The notes beneath the pieces were generated by a model. The model saw only the letters and a list, made by a program, of their open reading frames with translations. It was not told where the DNA came from and searched no databases. A stretch of DNA of 64,000 nucleotides from the NCBI RefSeq assembly GCF_007860175.1, contig NZ_SJPX01000001.1, positions 1,178,001 through 1,242,000 of the forward strand. Direction: 5' to 3'. Positions 8,786 to 18,622 of the stretch are shown here, piece by piece. The DNA is from Rubripirellula reticaptiva (GTDB taxonomy: Bacteria; Planctomycetota; Planctomycetia; Pirellulales; Pirellulaceae). Every line of letters starts with the position of its first letter. Positions within the stretch are counted from its first letter, which is position 1. The position numbers were made by a program, and so were the translations under genes.

Positions 8786-9922
8786 ATGTCCAATCATTTC
8801 GATCACTTTCAAACCCAACTCGATGCACTGGATCAAACCAGTCGCCGGCGTCGACTTGTGCCCCGGTCGCCTGTGGGAACAACGTTTGTCGAGGACGGTC
8901 GGTCGTTCATCAACTTCGGCAGCAACGATTACCTGGGACTTGCATCACGTGAATTGTCCGGCATCCGTGCCCGTGCTTGTGCCAGCGGAAGCGGCGCTAG
9001 CAGTTTGGTATGCGGTTGGACCGCTGATCATCAAAACCTTGCCGACTGCATCGCCAAGCTAGAGTCGACGGAAGCGGCGACGTTGTTTCCAAGCGGGTTT
9101 GCAGCCTGCAGCGGCGTCGTCGCGACATTGCCCGGTCCAGGCGATTTGATTCTGAGTGATCAATTCAATCACGCGTCTTTGATCGACGGTTGCCGTTTGT
9201 CCGCCGCCGACCGACTGGTTTATCCGCACCGCGATATGGCCACGGTCGAGTCGATTTTGCGACAGAAACGGAATCAGTACGAACGAGTTTGGATCGTGAC
9301 CGATACGATTTTTAGCATGGACGGGACTGTCGCGCCGCTGCCGGAGCTCTGCGACTTGTGCGACCGTTTTGAGGCGATTCCGATCGTAGACGAGGCTCAT
9401 GCGACCGGTGTGATGGGAGACGGCGGCAGTGGCATGTGCGAAGCCTTAGGCGTGAAGGGACGTGTCCCGATCCGTATCGGCACGCTCAGCAAAGCAATCG
9501 GAAGTCAAGGTGGTTTCGTCGCCGGTCCCCAAGTTGTGATCGACTATCTGGTCAACAAATGTCGATCGCTGATTTACAGCACGTCACTGGCGCCATCGGC
9601 CGTGAGATCCGCGCTGGCGGGAATCGATGCCATCAACCATGAACCCCAGCACCGCTCGCGAGTTCGGCAATGGTCGTCGCAATTGCGGGACGCGCTTTCG
9701 ATCGAGACCTCGGCGATCGAATCGGTCGTTCCCATTGTTCCGATCATCATCGGTACCGACAGGGACACACTGGCCGCTGCCAAATCGTTGGCTAACGCCG
9801 GCTTCTACGTGCCCGCCATCCGGCCGCCCACGGTTCCCGAAGGTACCGCCCGGCTCAGGGTTTCGTTGTCGGCCAGTCACACCGAAGCCCAAATCGGTCA
9901 ACTGATCGAACATCTCGCCTAG
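8786..9922 (+). CDS. bioF: 8-amino-7-oxononanoate synthase (biotin synthesis)
   Basis: A 378-residue fold-type I PLP enzyme of the alpha-oxoamine synthase family. BioF condenses pimeloyl-ACP or pimeloyl-CoA with L-alanine to give 8-amino-7-oxononanoate. The motif IVDEAHATG holds the PLP-ring aspartate (D202), and GTLSKAIGSQGG holds the Schiff-base lysine (K236). The open frame runs upstream to 8516 inside the preceding gene; ATG at 8786 is preferred because the family's N-terminus starts there and it lies just after the upstream stop. Other family members (2-amino-3-ketobutyrate CoA ligase, 5-aminolevulinate synthase) cannot be fully excluded, but the length and motifs fit BioF. No other bio genes are nearby. 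Confidence 0.85.
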   Translation: MSNHFDHFQTQLDALDQTSRRRRLVPRSPVGTTFVEDGRSFINFGSNDYLGLASRELSGIRARACASGSGASSLVCGWTADHQNLADCIAKLESTEAATLFPSGFAACSGVVATLPGPGDLILSDQFNHASLIDGCRLSAADRLVYPHRDMATVESILRQKRNQYERVWIVTDTIFSMDGTVAPLPELCDLCDRFEAIPIVDEAHATGVMGDGGSGMCEALGVKGRVPIRIGTLSKAIGSQGGFVAGPQVVIDYLVNKCRSLIYSTSLAPSAVRSALAGIDAINHEPQHRSRVRQWSSQLRDALSIETSAIESVVPIVPIIIGTDRDTLAAAKSLANAGFYVPAIRPPTVPEGTARLRVSLSASHTEAQIGQLIEHLA

Positions 9923-10085
9923 GCTGGTGCCTGTCGCGAAGTCGCCGAGTGGCCAGATCGAGAAAAGTTGGTTTCGATACTTTGGGATTTTTTCCCTAAC
10001 AAACTTGGATCCTGATCGTTTGACTCTCTAGACTCGAAGATTCGGGTCTCGTCTCGATTCTCTTCTCTGAATTTTGGTGGTCGTC

Positions 10086-13000
10086 ATGGCACATGTCACT
10101 CGGTCCGTCGTTGCCGGATTGTTGTTCACATTCTTGGGCGGGACTTGGCTTGATACCGTCGTTCAGGCCGAATCGATCGGATGGATCGAACGATTCGCAC
10201 TCGCCGACGATCGTCAGGCCGCGATCGATACGCTGGTGCCTGGGACCGACGACTATTTCTTCTATCACTGCCTGCACTACCAAACGACTGGCCAGCTTGA
10301 AAAAGCCGAAGCCGTGCTTGCCGAGTGGGCTGCCAAGACACCAGGACCCGCCATTGCGGCGATCAACGCAATGGTTGATCGCCAGCGTTTGTTGACATAC
10401 GAACAGTCGCCGCAGCGAACGATTGACCACTTGGTCAAACGTCTCGGCGTCAAATTTGATTCGGCGCCACCGATAACACGGAACCAGCGTCGCTACGCCA
10501 GTGAGCTGAATCCATCAGTGCTGGCAGCCAAGGGGTTGATCCAGCAGGCCATTGCCGAAGGCGGCGAGTTCAAGCCTGCTGCACTGGCATTCTTGGCCGA
10601 CCGTTTTCTACGTGGCGAGACCGCTGGATACACAATCCCGTTGTCCGTTTTGCTAGGCCAGATCAAGACACCATCGATTCCAAAACTCGGTGAACTTGTC
10701 TCGCAAGAACTGACAAGTCGGCGGCTCGCCGATCAGCGATTTGGTGATCTTGCAGCGCACAAGTTATTGACTCTTGAAGAGTTGCGAGCGCTGGCGTTAA
10801 AAGTGCCCGGCGTTGCTGATGACGAAGCCATGGTGTCGGCCGTCTTGGTTCGTCTGCGTCCGAGCGCCGACGTCGATCTGTCCTTTCAACCAGAAGCTCG
10901 AATTGAGTATCTGACACGCGTCGAAACGTACGTGCGAGATTTGCCGGCTAGTTACAACAGCTTGAAAGCATCAGCGGCGTTTCGTTTGTTGGAGGCGAAT
11001 TTGACGCGAGGAAAATTTGATCGCGAGCTGTTCTTGCGTTACTTGAAGTTGCCTCGCAATAGCCCATTGGTCGCTTCAAAGTGGAATGACGCTAACCCTC
11101 ATCCCGCCGACGTGCGCAGTGACTACATGGGAATGGCATTGTTGCCACCTATCGGAAAAGAAGATGATGTTCTGCGAGCTCACTTGGAACACTTTTTGGT
11201 CGATGCCGAATCGACCTCAGCCTTTGATGCGTATTTAAAACCGGCTTACCTGCGACAAGTGTTTGCGGAAACAAAGCTGTTGTACGGCGCCGCAGACGAG
11301 GCACGTTGGTACAAAATGCTAGCCAGTTCACGCCGCCAATCCCTGCGGGATGCGGTTGAGTTGCGTTTGTCGCCCACCAACCCGATGTTCTTTGACGCCG
11401 ATGCGCCGACTTCGCTGTCGGTGGACTTGAAGAATGTTGATGAACTGATAGTTCGGATCTACGAAATCAACGTGCCGGCTTATTGTCGTAGCCATGATGG
11501 ACCGCTGGATACGGATATCGACTTGGACGGTCTGGTCGCGACTCATGAAATAAAGCAAGCGTTCAACCAGCCTGCCGTCCGCCGCCACCGTCAAATAATT
11601 GAATTGCCGCAAATCACGGGACGGGGAGTCTGGGTAGTTGACTTAATCGGCAACGGTGTACGCGGTCGAGCCATGATCCGCCGCGGGTCGCTTGACCATG
11701 TGGTTACCACGGTCGCCGATGGCATGGCGTTCACGGTCATTGACGAAAATCGCAAGCCGGTCTCCGGTGCAACCGTGTGGATGGGTTCGCAAACATTCAA
11801 GGCAGATGCCGATGCTGACGTTGACGCCGAGGGAACCATTCTGGTTCCGCTCGCATCCGCTGATACAACTCGCAAAGTGATCATCAGTGATGGCGTGCTG
11901 GCTGAATCGGTGACGCTTTTGCATCCAGCCGAAACCTACGAACTGGATGCCGCGATGCACCTCGATCGGTCGATTTTGCAATCGGGCGGTCGAACCGAAT
12001 TGCTGATCCGGCCGCGATTGTCGATGACGGGCGTGCTGGTCGCTCCGTCAATGATCGACAAAGCACATGTTTTGATCGAGTCGACCGATCTTGACGGAAT
12101 CACGTCGACGCAAGAAGTGGAAAAGATTGAACTCACCCAGACTGGCGAATTGGTGGTGCCCTATTCGGTTCCGTCAAGGCTCGCCAGCATCGTTGCCACG
12201 CTGTCGGGAATCGTGAATCCGGTCACGGACGCGCAAGCGGTCGCTGTTTCGACATCGCAGACTTGGAACATCGCCGGCATCCGGAAAACACGAAACATCC
12301 ATGATGCTTTCTTGACTCGTGATGACAACGACTATGTCATTGAAGTGCGTGGCCGTAACGGCGAGATCGTGCCGGGTGCGGTCGTGGGGATTTCGATCAA
12401 CACGATCTATCGCGATCAGCCAGTTCGGCAAACATTGCAAGCCGGCCCCGACGGCCGAGTCCGATTGGGCGAACTCGATGGTGCTGATCAGATCGAGTTT
12501 TCGGTCTCCGGTGGAATCTCGCACACTCACCGTCTGGATGATGTGCAACGGTTTTGGCCAAGCGAAGTTTTCGCCGCCGCAGGAAACCCTATCGAACTTT
12601 CGTGGCCTGAATTCTCTGACATACTCGGTCAACCGTCTTCTCGATTCCGTTTGGTGGCGGCGGACGATCGTACGGTTCGCACCGACGAAACGGATCACTT
12701 GTCGATTCGCGATGGTTTGCTAACGATCACGAATTTGCCGCCCGGCGATTTCAGTTTGATTGACCGACGAACCAACGAACTGACTGCGATCTCGATTGTT
12801 GGCGGTCCGGTCATTGCTGGTGTAGCGGTCGGACAGACACGACATCGATCAACCAACATCACCAAGCCGATTTCCATTGCCAACGTCCAACGTGATGCCG
12901 ACGGAATCAAAATCAAACTGTCGGGCGAAACCGCACTGGCCCGAGTTCACTTGTATGCCAAGCGTTACTTTGATCAGGCGTCGTCGGGTTCGATGTTGCA

Positions 13001-16000
13001 TCTGCCGCTACCTGATCTGACCGGTCGCAGTGTCAGTCGTATCGGCGCGGGCTATGTTGGTGATTTGCGACTCGGTGACGAGTATCAGTATGTGCTTCGG
13101 CGTCGCTATGCGGCTAAGTTCCCAGGCGTAATGTTGCCGCAGCCGGGATTGATTCTGAATCCCTGGGAAACCGACGAAACCCAAAGCCAAAGTCAGTCTG
13201 CCGCCGAAGGAGAAGTCTCGCCACCGAGTGCACCGGCGCGGGCGAGTCGCGGGCTCGATAAGGCGAAACGGCAAGCAAGACAGGCGGCGCAGGCTGTTGC
13301 GTCGGACTTTGATTTCTTGGCGGATCCCGGCATCGTGGTCGCCAATTTGCGACCGGACGCCGATGGTCTGGTAACGATCCCTGCCGACGTGATCGACGGG
13401 ATGCCGATTTTACGAATCGTTGTCTGCGATCCCGTAACCGTGATTCAAACGACGGTGACGGGGCAGCTGGTGGATGCCGAGACTCGTGATTTGCGTTTGG
13501 CAAAAACGTTGGACTTGGGGACAGACTACTCGATGGAGCAATCAGTGTTGGTGGCGTCGCCTGACTCGCCGATCGACCTGCAGAGCCTCGGCAGTGCTCA
13601 GGTTCAAACCATTGGTTCGGTCGCGTCATTGCTGAATCTCTACAAGACGTTGGTATCGGATTCGCGTCTGGAAGATTTCGATGTACTTGGTCATTGGTCC
13701 GATTTGGACGAGGCGGCCAAGTTGGATGCGTATTCGCGATTGGCTAGTCACGAACTGCACGTGTTTTTGTGGGTGCATGACCGCACGTTTTTCGACGATG
13801 TCATCGCACCGTACTTAACCAACAAGAAGGAAAAGCAATTTGTCGATCACTGGTTGCTCGGCAATGACTTGTCCGGTTTCACCAACATGTGGCAATACAA
13901 TCGGCTAAACGCTGCCGAGCGGGCAATGCTGGCGATGAGAGTTCCCGACATTCGCGAAGTCGTGCAACGGGAACTGCGCGAGCGAGTGGCGATTCAAGAT
14001 GTCGACGTCGCGGCGGTTCGGTTCGGTATCGAAACGGCGCTCCAGCAAAAGTTGATGGAGTCGAGATCTGACATGGAAGTATCGGACAGCATGTTGGGCG
14101 TGGAGATGGATATGGCCATGGGAGAACCCTTTGGCGGTTCCGTAAACGGCGGAATGGGTGGCGGAGGTGCTGCCGATCCGTTCGGTCCGAATGAGTTTGC
14201 ATTCGGCGGTGGTCAGATACAGCTTCGCGCAAATGCGGCGAAGTCTCTTGGTCGCAATGTCCCGGGTTTGCCGGACGCAAATCAGTGGGCGGCACTTAGC
14301 CGTCGGCGATTGGGACGATCATCAACCGTTTTCTTCCGCGAACTCGATTCGACACGGCAATGGGCCGAAAGTCACTGGGACCGAGTGCGGACCGTATCGG
14401 GGCCAGCCTCGGAATCATTGATTGACGCGAATGGCTTTTGGTCCGATTTAGCGTCGGGATCGGCAGAGAAGATTTCCGTTTCGGCCGACCTGCTGCGTCC
14501 CAGTGATTCGCGGCATGCTGCCCTGATGGGACTCGCTTTTTGCGGGCTGCCAATCACGGCCGGTGAAATCGATCTGCCCTCGGCACCCGACACGTGGTTC
14601 AAACCTGCGCACGGTGTTGCGGTGGTGACCAAGCGGCTTCAACGACTCAGTGCGAATGGCCAACCGAATTCGATCATGATCGGAGGACGTTTTACTCGTG
14701 TCGACGATTCTGATGCTGCGGAAGTCACCGAATTCGTCGCTGGTGTGGTCTATCGTGGGCAAGCGGTGTTATCGAATCCGACGCCCCAACAGCAGTCGTT
14801 CAATGTGCTGTGGCAGATTCCTGCTGGCAGCATTCCCGTGACCGGCACCAAGACGCTTGATAGCCGTGTCGTCACGTTAAAGCCGTTCGCCGTGGACGCG
14901 ATCAGCTACGAATTTTACTTTCCCGTCGCGGGCAAGTTTGCCCACTATCCGGCAACAGCCGCAGACGGGGAAACGTTAGTGGCCAAAACGGAACTGAAGA
15001 CATTTGATGTTTTGGACGAAGCGACTTCGGGCGACACGAACAACTGGAATGCCATTGCTCGCGACGGATCGGCGGACAAGATAGCCACGTTCTTAAGGGA
15101 TGCCAATGTCCGTAAAATTGATTGGTCGTTAGTCACACACCGGATGTCTGACCCATTGGTCTATCGCGCGATCACCGACTCGCTGGTTGCGAACCGATTG
15201 ATGGTCGACGAACTTTGGGCGTTTTCGCTGAAACACAATGACGAAGCCGGCATCCAAACGTTTTTGTCGATGCAAGATGGTTTGTCCCGTGATGTTGGTC
15301 CGGTGCTCGACAGTTCGCTACTGTCGGTGGATCCAATTGAACGTCGCCGTCACGAGATCCTCGAGTATTCGCCGCTAGTTCGTGCGCGCATTCATCGGCT
15401 GGGCGAATCGGATGAAATTTTGGATCCAACATTCTTGGCTCAATACCGCGAATTCTTAAATACAGTCGCCTACGCTCGCGAAATCTCGCCCGAGCAACGA
15501 CTGACGCTAGCGTATTACCTTCTGATCCAGAACCGCATCGCCGAATCGATCGCGGAATTCGACAAAGTTGATCGAACGACCGTGGCGACCAAGTTGCAAT
15601 ACGATTACATGGACGCGTACTTGGCGATGCATCGCGGCGAACACGCACGTGCTGAAAAGATCGCTGTTGCTAACGCAGGTCATCTGATTCCCCGCTGGGC
15701 CGCTCGGTTTAGAGAACTGCAATCACAGCTCGATCAGGTTCATGGTTGGGACACCGCGAACGAGGTCGTTTCAAAGGATGCTTTCGACGCTGGCGACAAA
15801 GTGATCGCCGAAGGCAGTGGCGACTTGGCCATGATCGATCGACAAACTCGTCAAGCGGTGGCGTCGGACGAAATGCCAGAATTAATCGTGCGGGTCGATG
15901 GTGGCTCGGTCCGGATCGATCATCGACGAACCCGATCGGCGACGTTGAATCTGTACGGCGTCGACTTGGAATTGTTGTTCAGCAAGGCACCCTTCGTTCG

Positions 16001-16448
16001 CGACGACTTGGCCAAGATGGCGATGGTACGACCGCTGCGAAGCGAGTCGATCGATTTCAAGGATACCAACGGAGTTGCCAATGTTGACTTGGATGAAGGC
16101 ATGCGGCGTCAAACACTCTTGGTCGAAGTGGTTTCCGGAGTGTCACGTTCGACCGCGCTATCGTACGGAGGAAACCTAACGACGTACGTTTCTGAAGCGA
16201 TGGGGCAATTGCAAGTGACCGACTCGCGAAACGGACGCCCAATCGGAACGACCTACGTCAAGGTTTACGCGAAGTATGCCGACGGATCGGTTCGCTTTTA
16301 CAAGGACGGATACAGCGACGCACGAGGACGTTTCGACTATGCCAGTCTGAGTGCAGCGGATGCAAAGGGAGCAACAAGATTCGCGATCTTGGTGCTAAGC
16401 GACGAGCAAGGGGCAACGCTGCACGACGTAGCACCACCAAGAAAGTAG
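10086..16448 (+). CDS. Giant secreted protein, alpha-2-macroglobulin-like, no thioester
   Basis: About 2120 residues, the largest gene here. The start is ATG at 10086; TTG and GTG codons just upstream are in frame. A signal peptide ends at about VVQA (residue 27). The first 400 residues are helical and TPR-like. After them come repeated beta-sandwich-like stretches with Ala/Gly-rich strands (LKNVDELIVRIYEIN, SVSGATVWMG-type, RNGEIVPGAVVGISIN) that resemble macroglobulin domains. A Gly/Met-rich linker lies near residue 1365. The C-terminal 90 residues (VKVYAKYADGSVRFYKDGY, DARGRFDYASL) form a conserved-looking end domain. No CGEQ-type thioester is present. The role is not known; a large envelope or surface protein is inferred. 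Confidence 0.8.
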   Translation: MAHVTRSVVAGLLFTFLGGTWLDTVVQAESIGWIERFALADDRQAAIDTLVPGTDDYFFYHCLHYQTTGQLEKAEAVLAEWAAKTPGPAIAAINAMVDRQRLLTYEQSPQRTIDHLVKRLGVKFDSAPPITRNQRRYASELNPSVLAAKGLIQQAIAEGGEFKPAALAFLADRFLRGETAGYTIPLSVLLGQIKTPSIPKLGELVSQELTSRRLADQRFGDLAAHKLLTLEELRALALKVPGVADDEAMVSAVLVRLRPSADVDLSFQPEARIEYLTRVETYVRDLPASYNSLKASAAFRLLEANLTRGKFDRELFLRYLKLPRNSPLVASKWNDANPHPADVRSDYMGMALLPPIGKEDDVLRAHLEHFLVDAESTSAFDAYLKPAYLRQVFAETKLLYGAADEARWYKMLASSRRQSLRDAVELRLSPTNPMFFDADAPTSLSVDLKNVDELIVRIYEINVPAYCRSHDGPLDTDIDLDGLVATHEIKQAFNQPAVRRHRQIIELPQITGRGVWVVDLIGNGVRGRAMIRRGSLDHVVTTVADGMAFTVIDENRKPVSGATVWMGSQTFKADADADVDAEGTILVPLASADTTRKVIISDGVLAESVTLLHPAETYELDAAMHLDRSILQSGGRTELLIRPRLSMTGVLVAPSMIDKAHVLIESTDLDGITSTQEVEKIELTQTGELVVPYSVPSRLASIVATLSGIVNPVTDAQAVAVSTSQTWNIAGIRKTRNIHDAFLTRDDNDYVIEVRGRNGEIVPGAVVGISINTIYRDQPVRQTLQAGPDGRVRLGELDGADQIEFSVSGGISHTHRLDDVQRFWPSEVFAAAGNPIELSWPEFSDILGQPSSRFRLVAADDRTVRTDETDHLSIRDGLLTITNLPPGDFSLIDRRTNELTAISIVGGPVIAGVAVGQTRHRSTNITKPISIANVQRDADGIKIKLSGETALARVHLYAKRYFDQASSGSMLHLPLPDLTGRSVSRIGAGYVGDLRLGDEYQYVLRRRYAAKFPGVMLPQPGLILNPWETDETQSQSQSAAEGEVSPPSAPARASRGLDKAKRQARQAAQAVASDFDFLADPGIVVANLRPDADGLVTIPADVIDGMPILRIVVCDPVTVIQTTVTGQLVDAETRDLRLAKTLDLGTDYSMEQSVLVASPDSPIDLQSLGSAQVQTIGSVASLLNLYKTLVSDSRLEDFDVLGHWSDLDEAAKLDAYSRLASHELHVFLWVHDRTFFDDVIAPYLTNKKEKQFVDHWLLGNDLSGFTNMWQYNRLNAAERAMLAMRVPDIREVVQRELRERVAIQDVDVAAVRFGIETALQQKLMESRSDMEVSDSMLGVEMDMAMGEPFGGSVNGGMGGGGAADPFGPNEFAFGGGQIQLRANAAKSLGRNVPGLPDANQWAALSRRRLGRSSTVFFRELDSTRQWAESHWDRVRTVSGPASESLIDANGFWSDLASGSAEKISVSADLLRPSDSRHAALMGLAFCGLPITAGEIDLPSAPDTWFKPAHGVAVVTKRLQRLSANGQPNSIMIGGRFTRVDDSDAAEVTEFVAGVVYRGQAVLSNPTPQQQSFNVLWQIPAGSIPVTGTKTLDSRVVTLKPFAVDAISYEFYFPVAGKFAHYPATAADGETLVAKTELKTFDVLDEATSGDTNNWNAIARDGSADKIATFLRDANVRKIDWSLVTHRMSDPLVYRAITDSLVANRLMVDELWAFSLKHNDEAGIQTFLSMQDGLSRDVGPVLDSSLLSVDPIERRRHEILEYSPLVRARIHRLGESDEILDPTFLAQYREFLNTVAYAREISPEQRLTLAYYLLIQNRIAESIAEFDKVDRTTVATKLQYDYMDAYLAMHRGEHARAEKIAVANAGHLIPRWAARFRELQSQLDQVHGWDTANEVVSKDAFDAGDKVIAEGSGDLAMIDRQTRQAVASDEMPELIVRVDGGSVRIDHRRTRSATLNLYGVDLELLFSKAPFVRDDLAKMAMVRPLRSESIDFKDTNGVANVDLDEGMRRQTLLVEVVSGVSRSTALSYGGNLTTYVSEAMGQLQVTDSRNGRPIGTTYVKVYAKYADGSVRFYKDGYSDARGRFDYASLSAADAKGATRFAILVLSDEQGATLHDVAPPRK

Positions 16449-16809
16449 ATCGGCTAATGCTGCGAGTCCGTCGCCGTTCCGACCGAGATCCCTCAAGCGA
16501 ACCGCAAATAGTGTCAAATTGCGAAAATCAAAAACTTCCGAAAAATCGCGGCGCATTTTTGTTGACGGGGGGGGGGGGCTGTCCCGCTAAGTTGCGGTGA
16601 GAGCGTGGCAGCAACCGAAAGTTTCTCGAACGCGGCTGGAATGAAACGTATAACCAGCGGCATTCTGAAAGCGGTTGTATTTTCGTTTGGGACCAAACAG
16701 AAATTGATTGAAGGTGCTGAACTCGGTTGAGCATTCTTCAAACAGATGAGTGAATGATCCGAAATTTCAAGACTGGATGTTTCTCCCGATCACTAAAAAG
16801 GACTGACTT
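16449..16809. other. Intergenic region with a 12-G tract
   Basis: There are 361 bases with no convincing gene; short frames on the minus strand here have no recognisable features. A run of twelve consecutive G lies at 16567-16578. Base composition shifts to AT-rich from about 16500. The last 60 bases before 16810 are AT-rich and hold a plausible ribosome site (AAGGA, about nine bases before the GTG), so a promoter for the downstream gene probably lies in this stretch. Confidence 0.6.
16567..16578. repeat. Homopolymeric G12 tract
   Basis: Twelve G in a row, by far the longest homopolymer noticed in the window. It is intergenic, about 230 bases before the DUF1573-like gene. Tracts of this length slip during replication in other bacteria and can tune promoters, but a sequencing or assembly error is an equally simple explanation. 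Confidence 0.9.
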
Positions 16810-17841
16810 GTGAAAACAGTAGTCGTCAAAAGTCGCCATCCCAGAAAAGTCGCGACGCTAAGCAACGTCGCGCCGACTGGGAGCTTGTTGACCCAAAATA
16901 TCCTTTCGGTTTCACTTGCACTGCTCAGCGTCGCCATCGCAGCAGGAATAACGCGTGGAGACGGAGAAGAAACAGGTTCGCATCTCAATAACGAAAGCGA
17001 CCAGACTGAACAAAGGCTGGCGTTGTGTGACGGAAGGAGCATCGTTTCGCTAGGGGTCGCAAGACCGGGCGATAAGCTTTCTGCCGCGATTAGGCTCAAT
17101 AACGAAAAAGAATCTACGCAAAGAATTACCGGAGCGACAGTTTCATGCGGCTGCTTGAAGGTCGTTCCGGGGCGTCGCGTGGTCCTTGCGAGATCGTCAA
17201 CCTTGCTAAAAGTTTACACAGAAGCTGGTAAGCGAACAGGTAGGCATGAGCAGACGGTAACACTAAACGGGGTTGATGACCGCAAAGAGAGTTTCGTTAA
17301 ACAAATTGTTTTCTATTATGACATCGTTGGTGACTTTCAGCTTTCCGTTCCTTCAAATCGATGGATGATTGATCGCTCTTCTTCGCAGGCCCCAACACTT
17401 GAATTTGTGCTTCGCGGATTTCGTGAGACGGATTTGAAACGAGTTGATGTGGATGTCAACGGTGTCGAGGTTCAAGTCAGTCGTACGTCGGTCGCTCCAC
17501 GAGGAGATGAGTCGAGTCGAGAGGTTTGCGTAGCGACTCTGGTCGATCCGTCATCAATTGTCAGCCCGCTCGCAATTACTGTTTCGGCATCGTACCTAGC
17601 CGAAGGCCACGTAACTGAATCAAGTATGTCGGAGCGAATTGTACTAATAAACAAACCTAGCGTAACAATTTACCCAAAGTCTCCAAGGATTGAGGACGGG
17701 AATGTAGTGGTTTTTGCGAGACTATTGAGTGACCCCGTTGAAGGTGTGAGGTTTCGGCTTAGGCAACGAAATGCGGTCGCACTCATTGGAACCTACAAGA
17801 AACTTGGACCGCGATTCTATCAAGTTGATTTTGGCAAGTGA
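16810..17841 (+). CDS. DUF1573-like secreted protein
   Basis: A 343-residue protein starting at GTG 16810, with AAGGA about nine bases upstream. A hydrophobic segment at about residues 30-47 is a signal peptide or anchor. At about residues 105-130 it has VSCGCLKVVPG, the cysteine pair and following Pro-Gly typical of DUF1573, an immunoglobulin-like domain common in planctomycete and Bacteroidetes secreted proteins. Two more beta-rich stretches follow, so the protein may be three Ig-like domains. Codon choice is more AT-rich than in neighbouring genes. It leads a same-strand set with two damaged genes downstream (94-base gap). The function of DUF1573 proteins is unknown. Confidence 0.78.
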   Translation: MKTVVVKSRHPRKVATLSNVAPTGSLLTQNILSVSLALLSVAIAAGITRGDGEETGSHLNNESDQTEQRLALCDGRSIVSLGVARPGDKLSAAIRLNNEKESTQRITGATVSCGCLKVVPGRRVVLARSSTLLKVYTEAGKRTGRHEQTVTLNGVDDRKESFVKQIVFYYDIVGDFQLSVPSNRWMIDRSSSQAPTLEFVLRGFRETDLKRVDVDVNGVEVQVSRTSVAPRGDESSREVCVATLVDPSSIVSPLAITVSASYLAEGHVTESSMSERIVLINKPSVTIYPKSPRIEDGNVVVFARLLSDPVEGVRFRLRQRNAVALIGTYKKLGPRFYQVDFGK

Positions 17842-17935
17842 TTTCGTCTGATGACAGATTGGATAGTGTGCTCTTAGTCAATGTTGATAGCAATGTGCAT
17901 TCGATTCCCGTTCAACTCCTTCAGTAAGCAATGCA

Positions 17936-18622
17936 ATGAAATACCACATTAGTTGTCGAGCCGGATCTTTTTGGATAATGACTGTCATCTTCTTGGCCTG
18001 CGTTGGGGAAGTTACGGTAGCGAGCGCAGAAGATGGGATTCTGAAATCCAAGCCTGGGTTCGGAGCCTTGGTTGTGGAAGCCATGGCTGCTCGTGCATCA
18101 GTTGTAGCTGGAGAATTCGAATACAGGATCGACAGTATTAAGGGCCGTGGGGATGATATCGAGTGGACCCAGGAAGGCGTGTATGGATTCGATGAACGAT
18201 CGGATCGATCTATTCACGCATTCAAGCGTGTTCGAACGGAGCATGCGGTTGATCAAAATCCTTCAAACGCTAACGTCGGGGGCGGAATCATCTCTCAAAC
18301 GGAGAACGGATTGCAGGTCACGGGAGGCGGCGTTTTTTCGCCGGATGTTTCTTTCTTGTTTCCGCCTGAAAGTCGAGTCGGGTTTGCAAAGTTACTGGAA
18401 ACACGTCGTAACTATCCCTACCTAACACCATTCAATTTTCGATCATTTGGATTCGCGTTCTACGGAGATCTGTTGAAGAATTCGCCTTTTGATAAGGTAA
18501 TTGCCTATTACCTCGCCGTTGACGATTCGACAGTGCCGGAAGTTCAAGCAAGCGATTTGCCAACGGAGTTGTTACCTGCTATCAGTGATGCCAGATACTT
18601 TGACTATGGAAATGTATTTTAG
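17936..18622 (+). CDS. Secreted protein, LolA-like look, cut short by frameshift
   Basis: The readable 5' part is 228 residues. It starts at ATG 17936 and has a signal peptide ending at about VASA (residue 31). The region around residues 55-80 (ASVVAGEFEYRIDS, then WTQEGVYGFDE) resembles the start of LolA/RseB-like half-barrels in planctomycete secreted proteins; this is a weak resemblance, not a domain assignment. The frame stops at TAG 18620-18622 directly after a T4 run. The sequence after the stop continues sensibly in the -1 frame to 18936, so one T has probably been lost, or was missed in sequencing. The intact protein would be about 333 residues. Confidence 0.65.
   Translation: MKYHISCRAGSFWIMTVIFLACVGEVTVASAEDGILKSKPGFGALVVEAMAARASVVAGEFEYRIDSIKGRGDDIEWTQEGVYGFDERSDRSIHAFKRVRTEHAVDQNPSNANVGGGIISQTENGLQVTGGGVFSPDVSFLFPPESRVGFAKLLETRRNYPYLTPFNFRSFGFAFYGDLLKNSPFDKVIAYYLAVDDSTVPEVQASDLPTELLPAISDARYFDYGNVF

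Noticed and set aside
16514-16741. Short minus-strand frames over the G12 tract
   Set aside because: No ribosome site, proline from the homopolymer only, and no similarity I can recognise.
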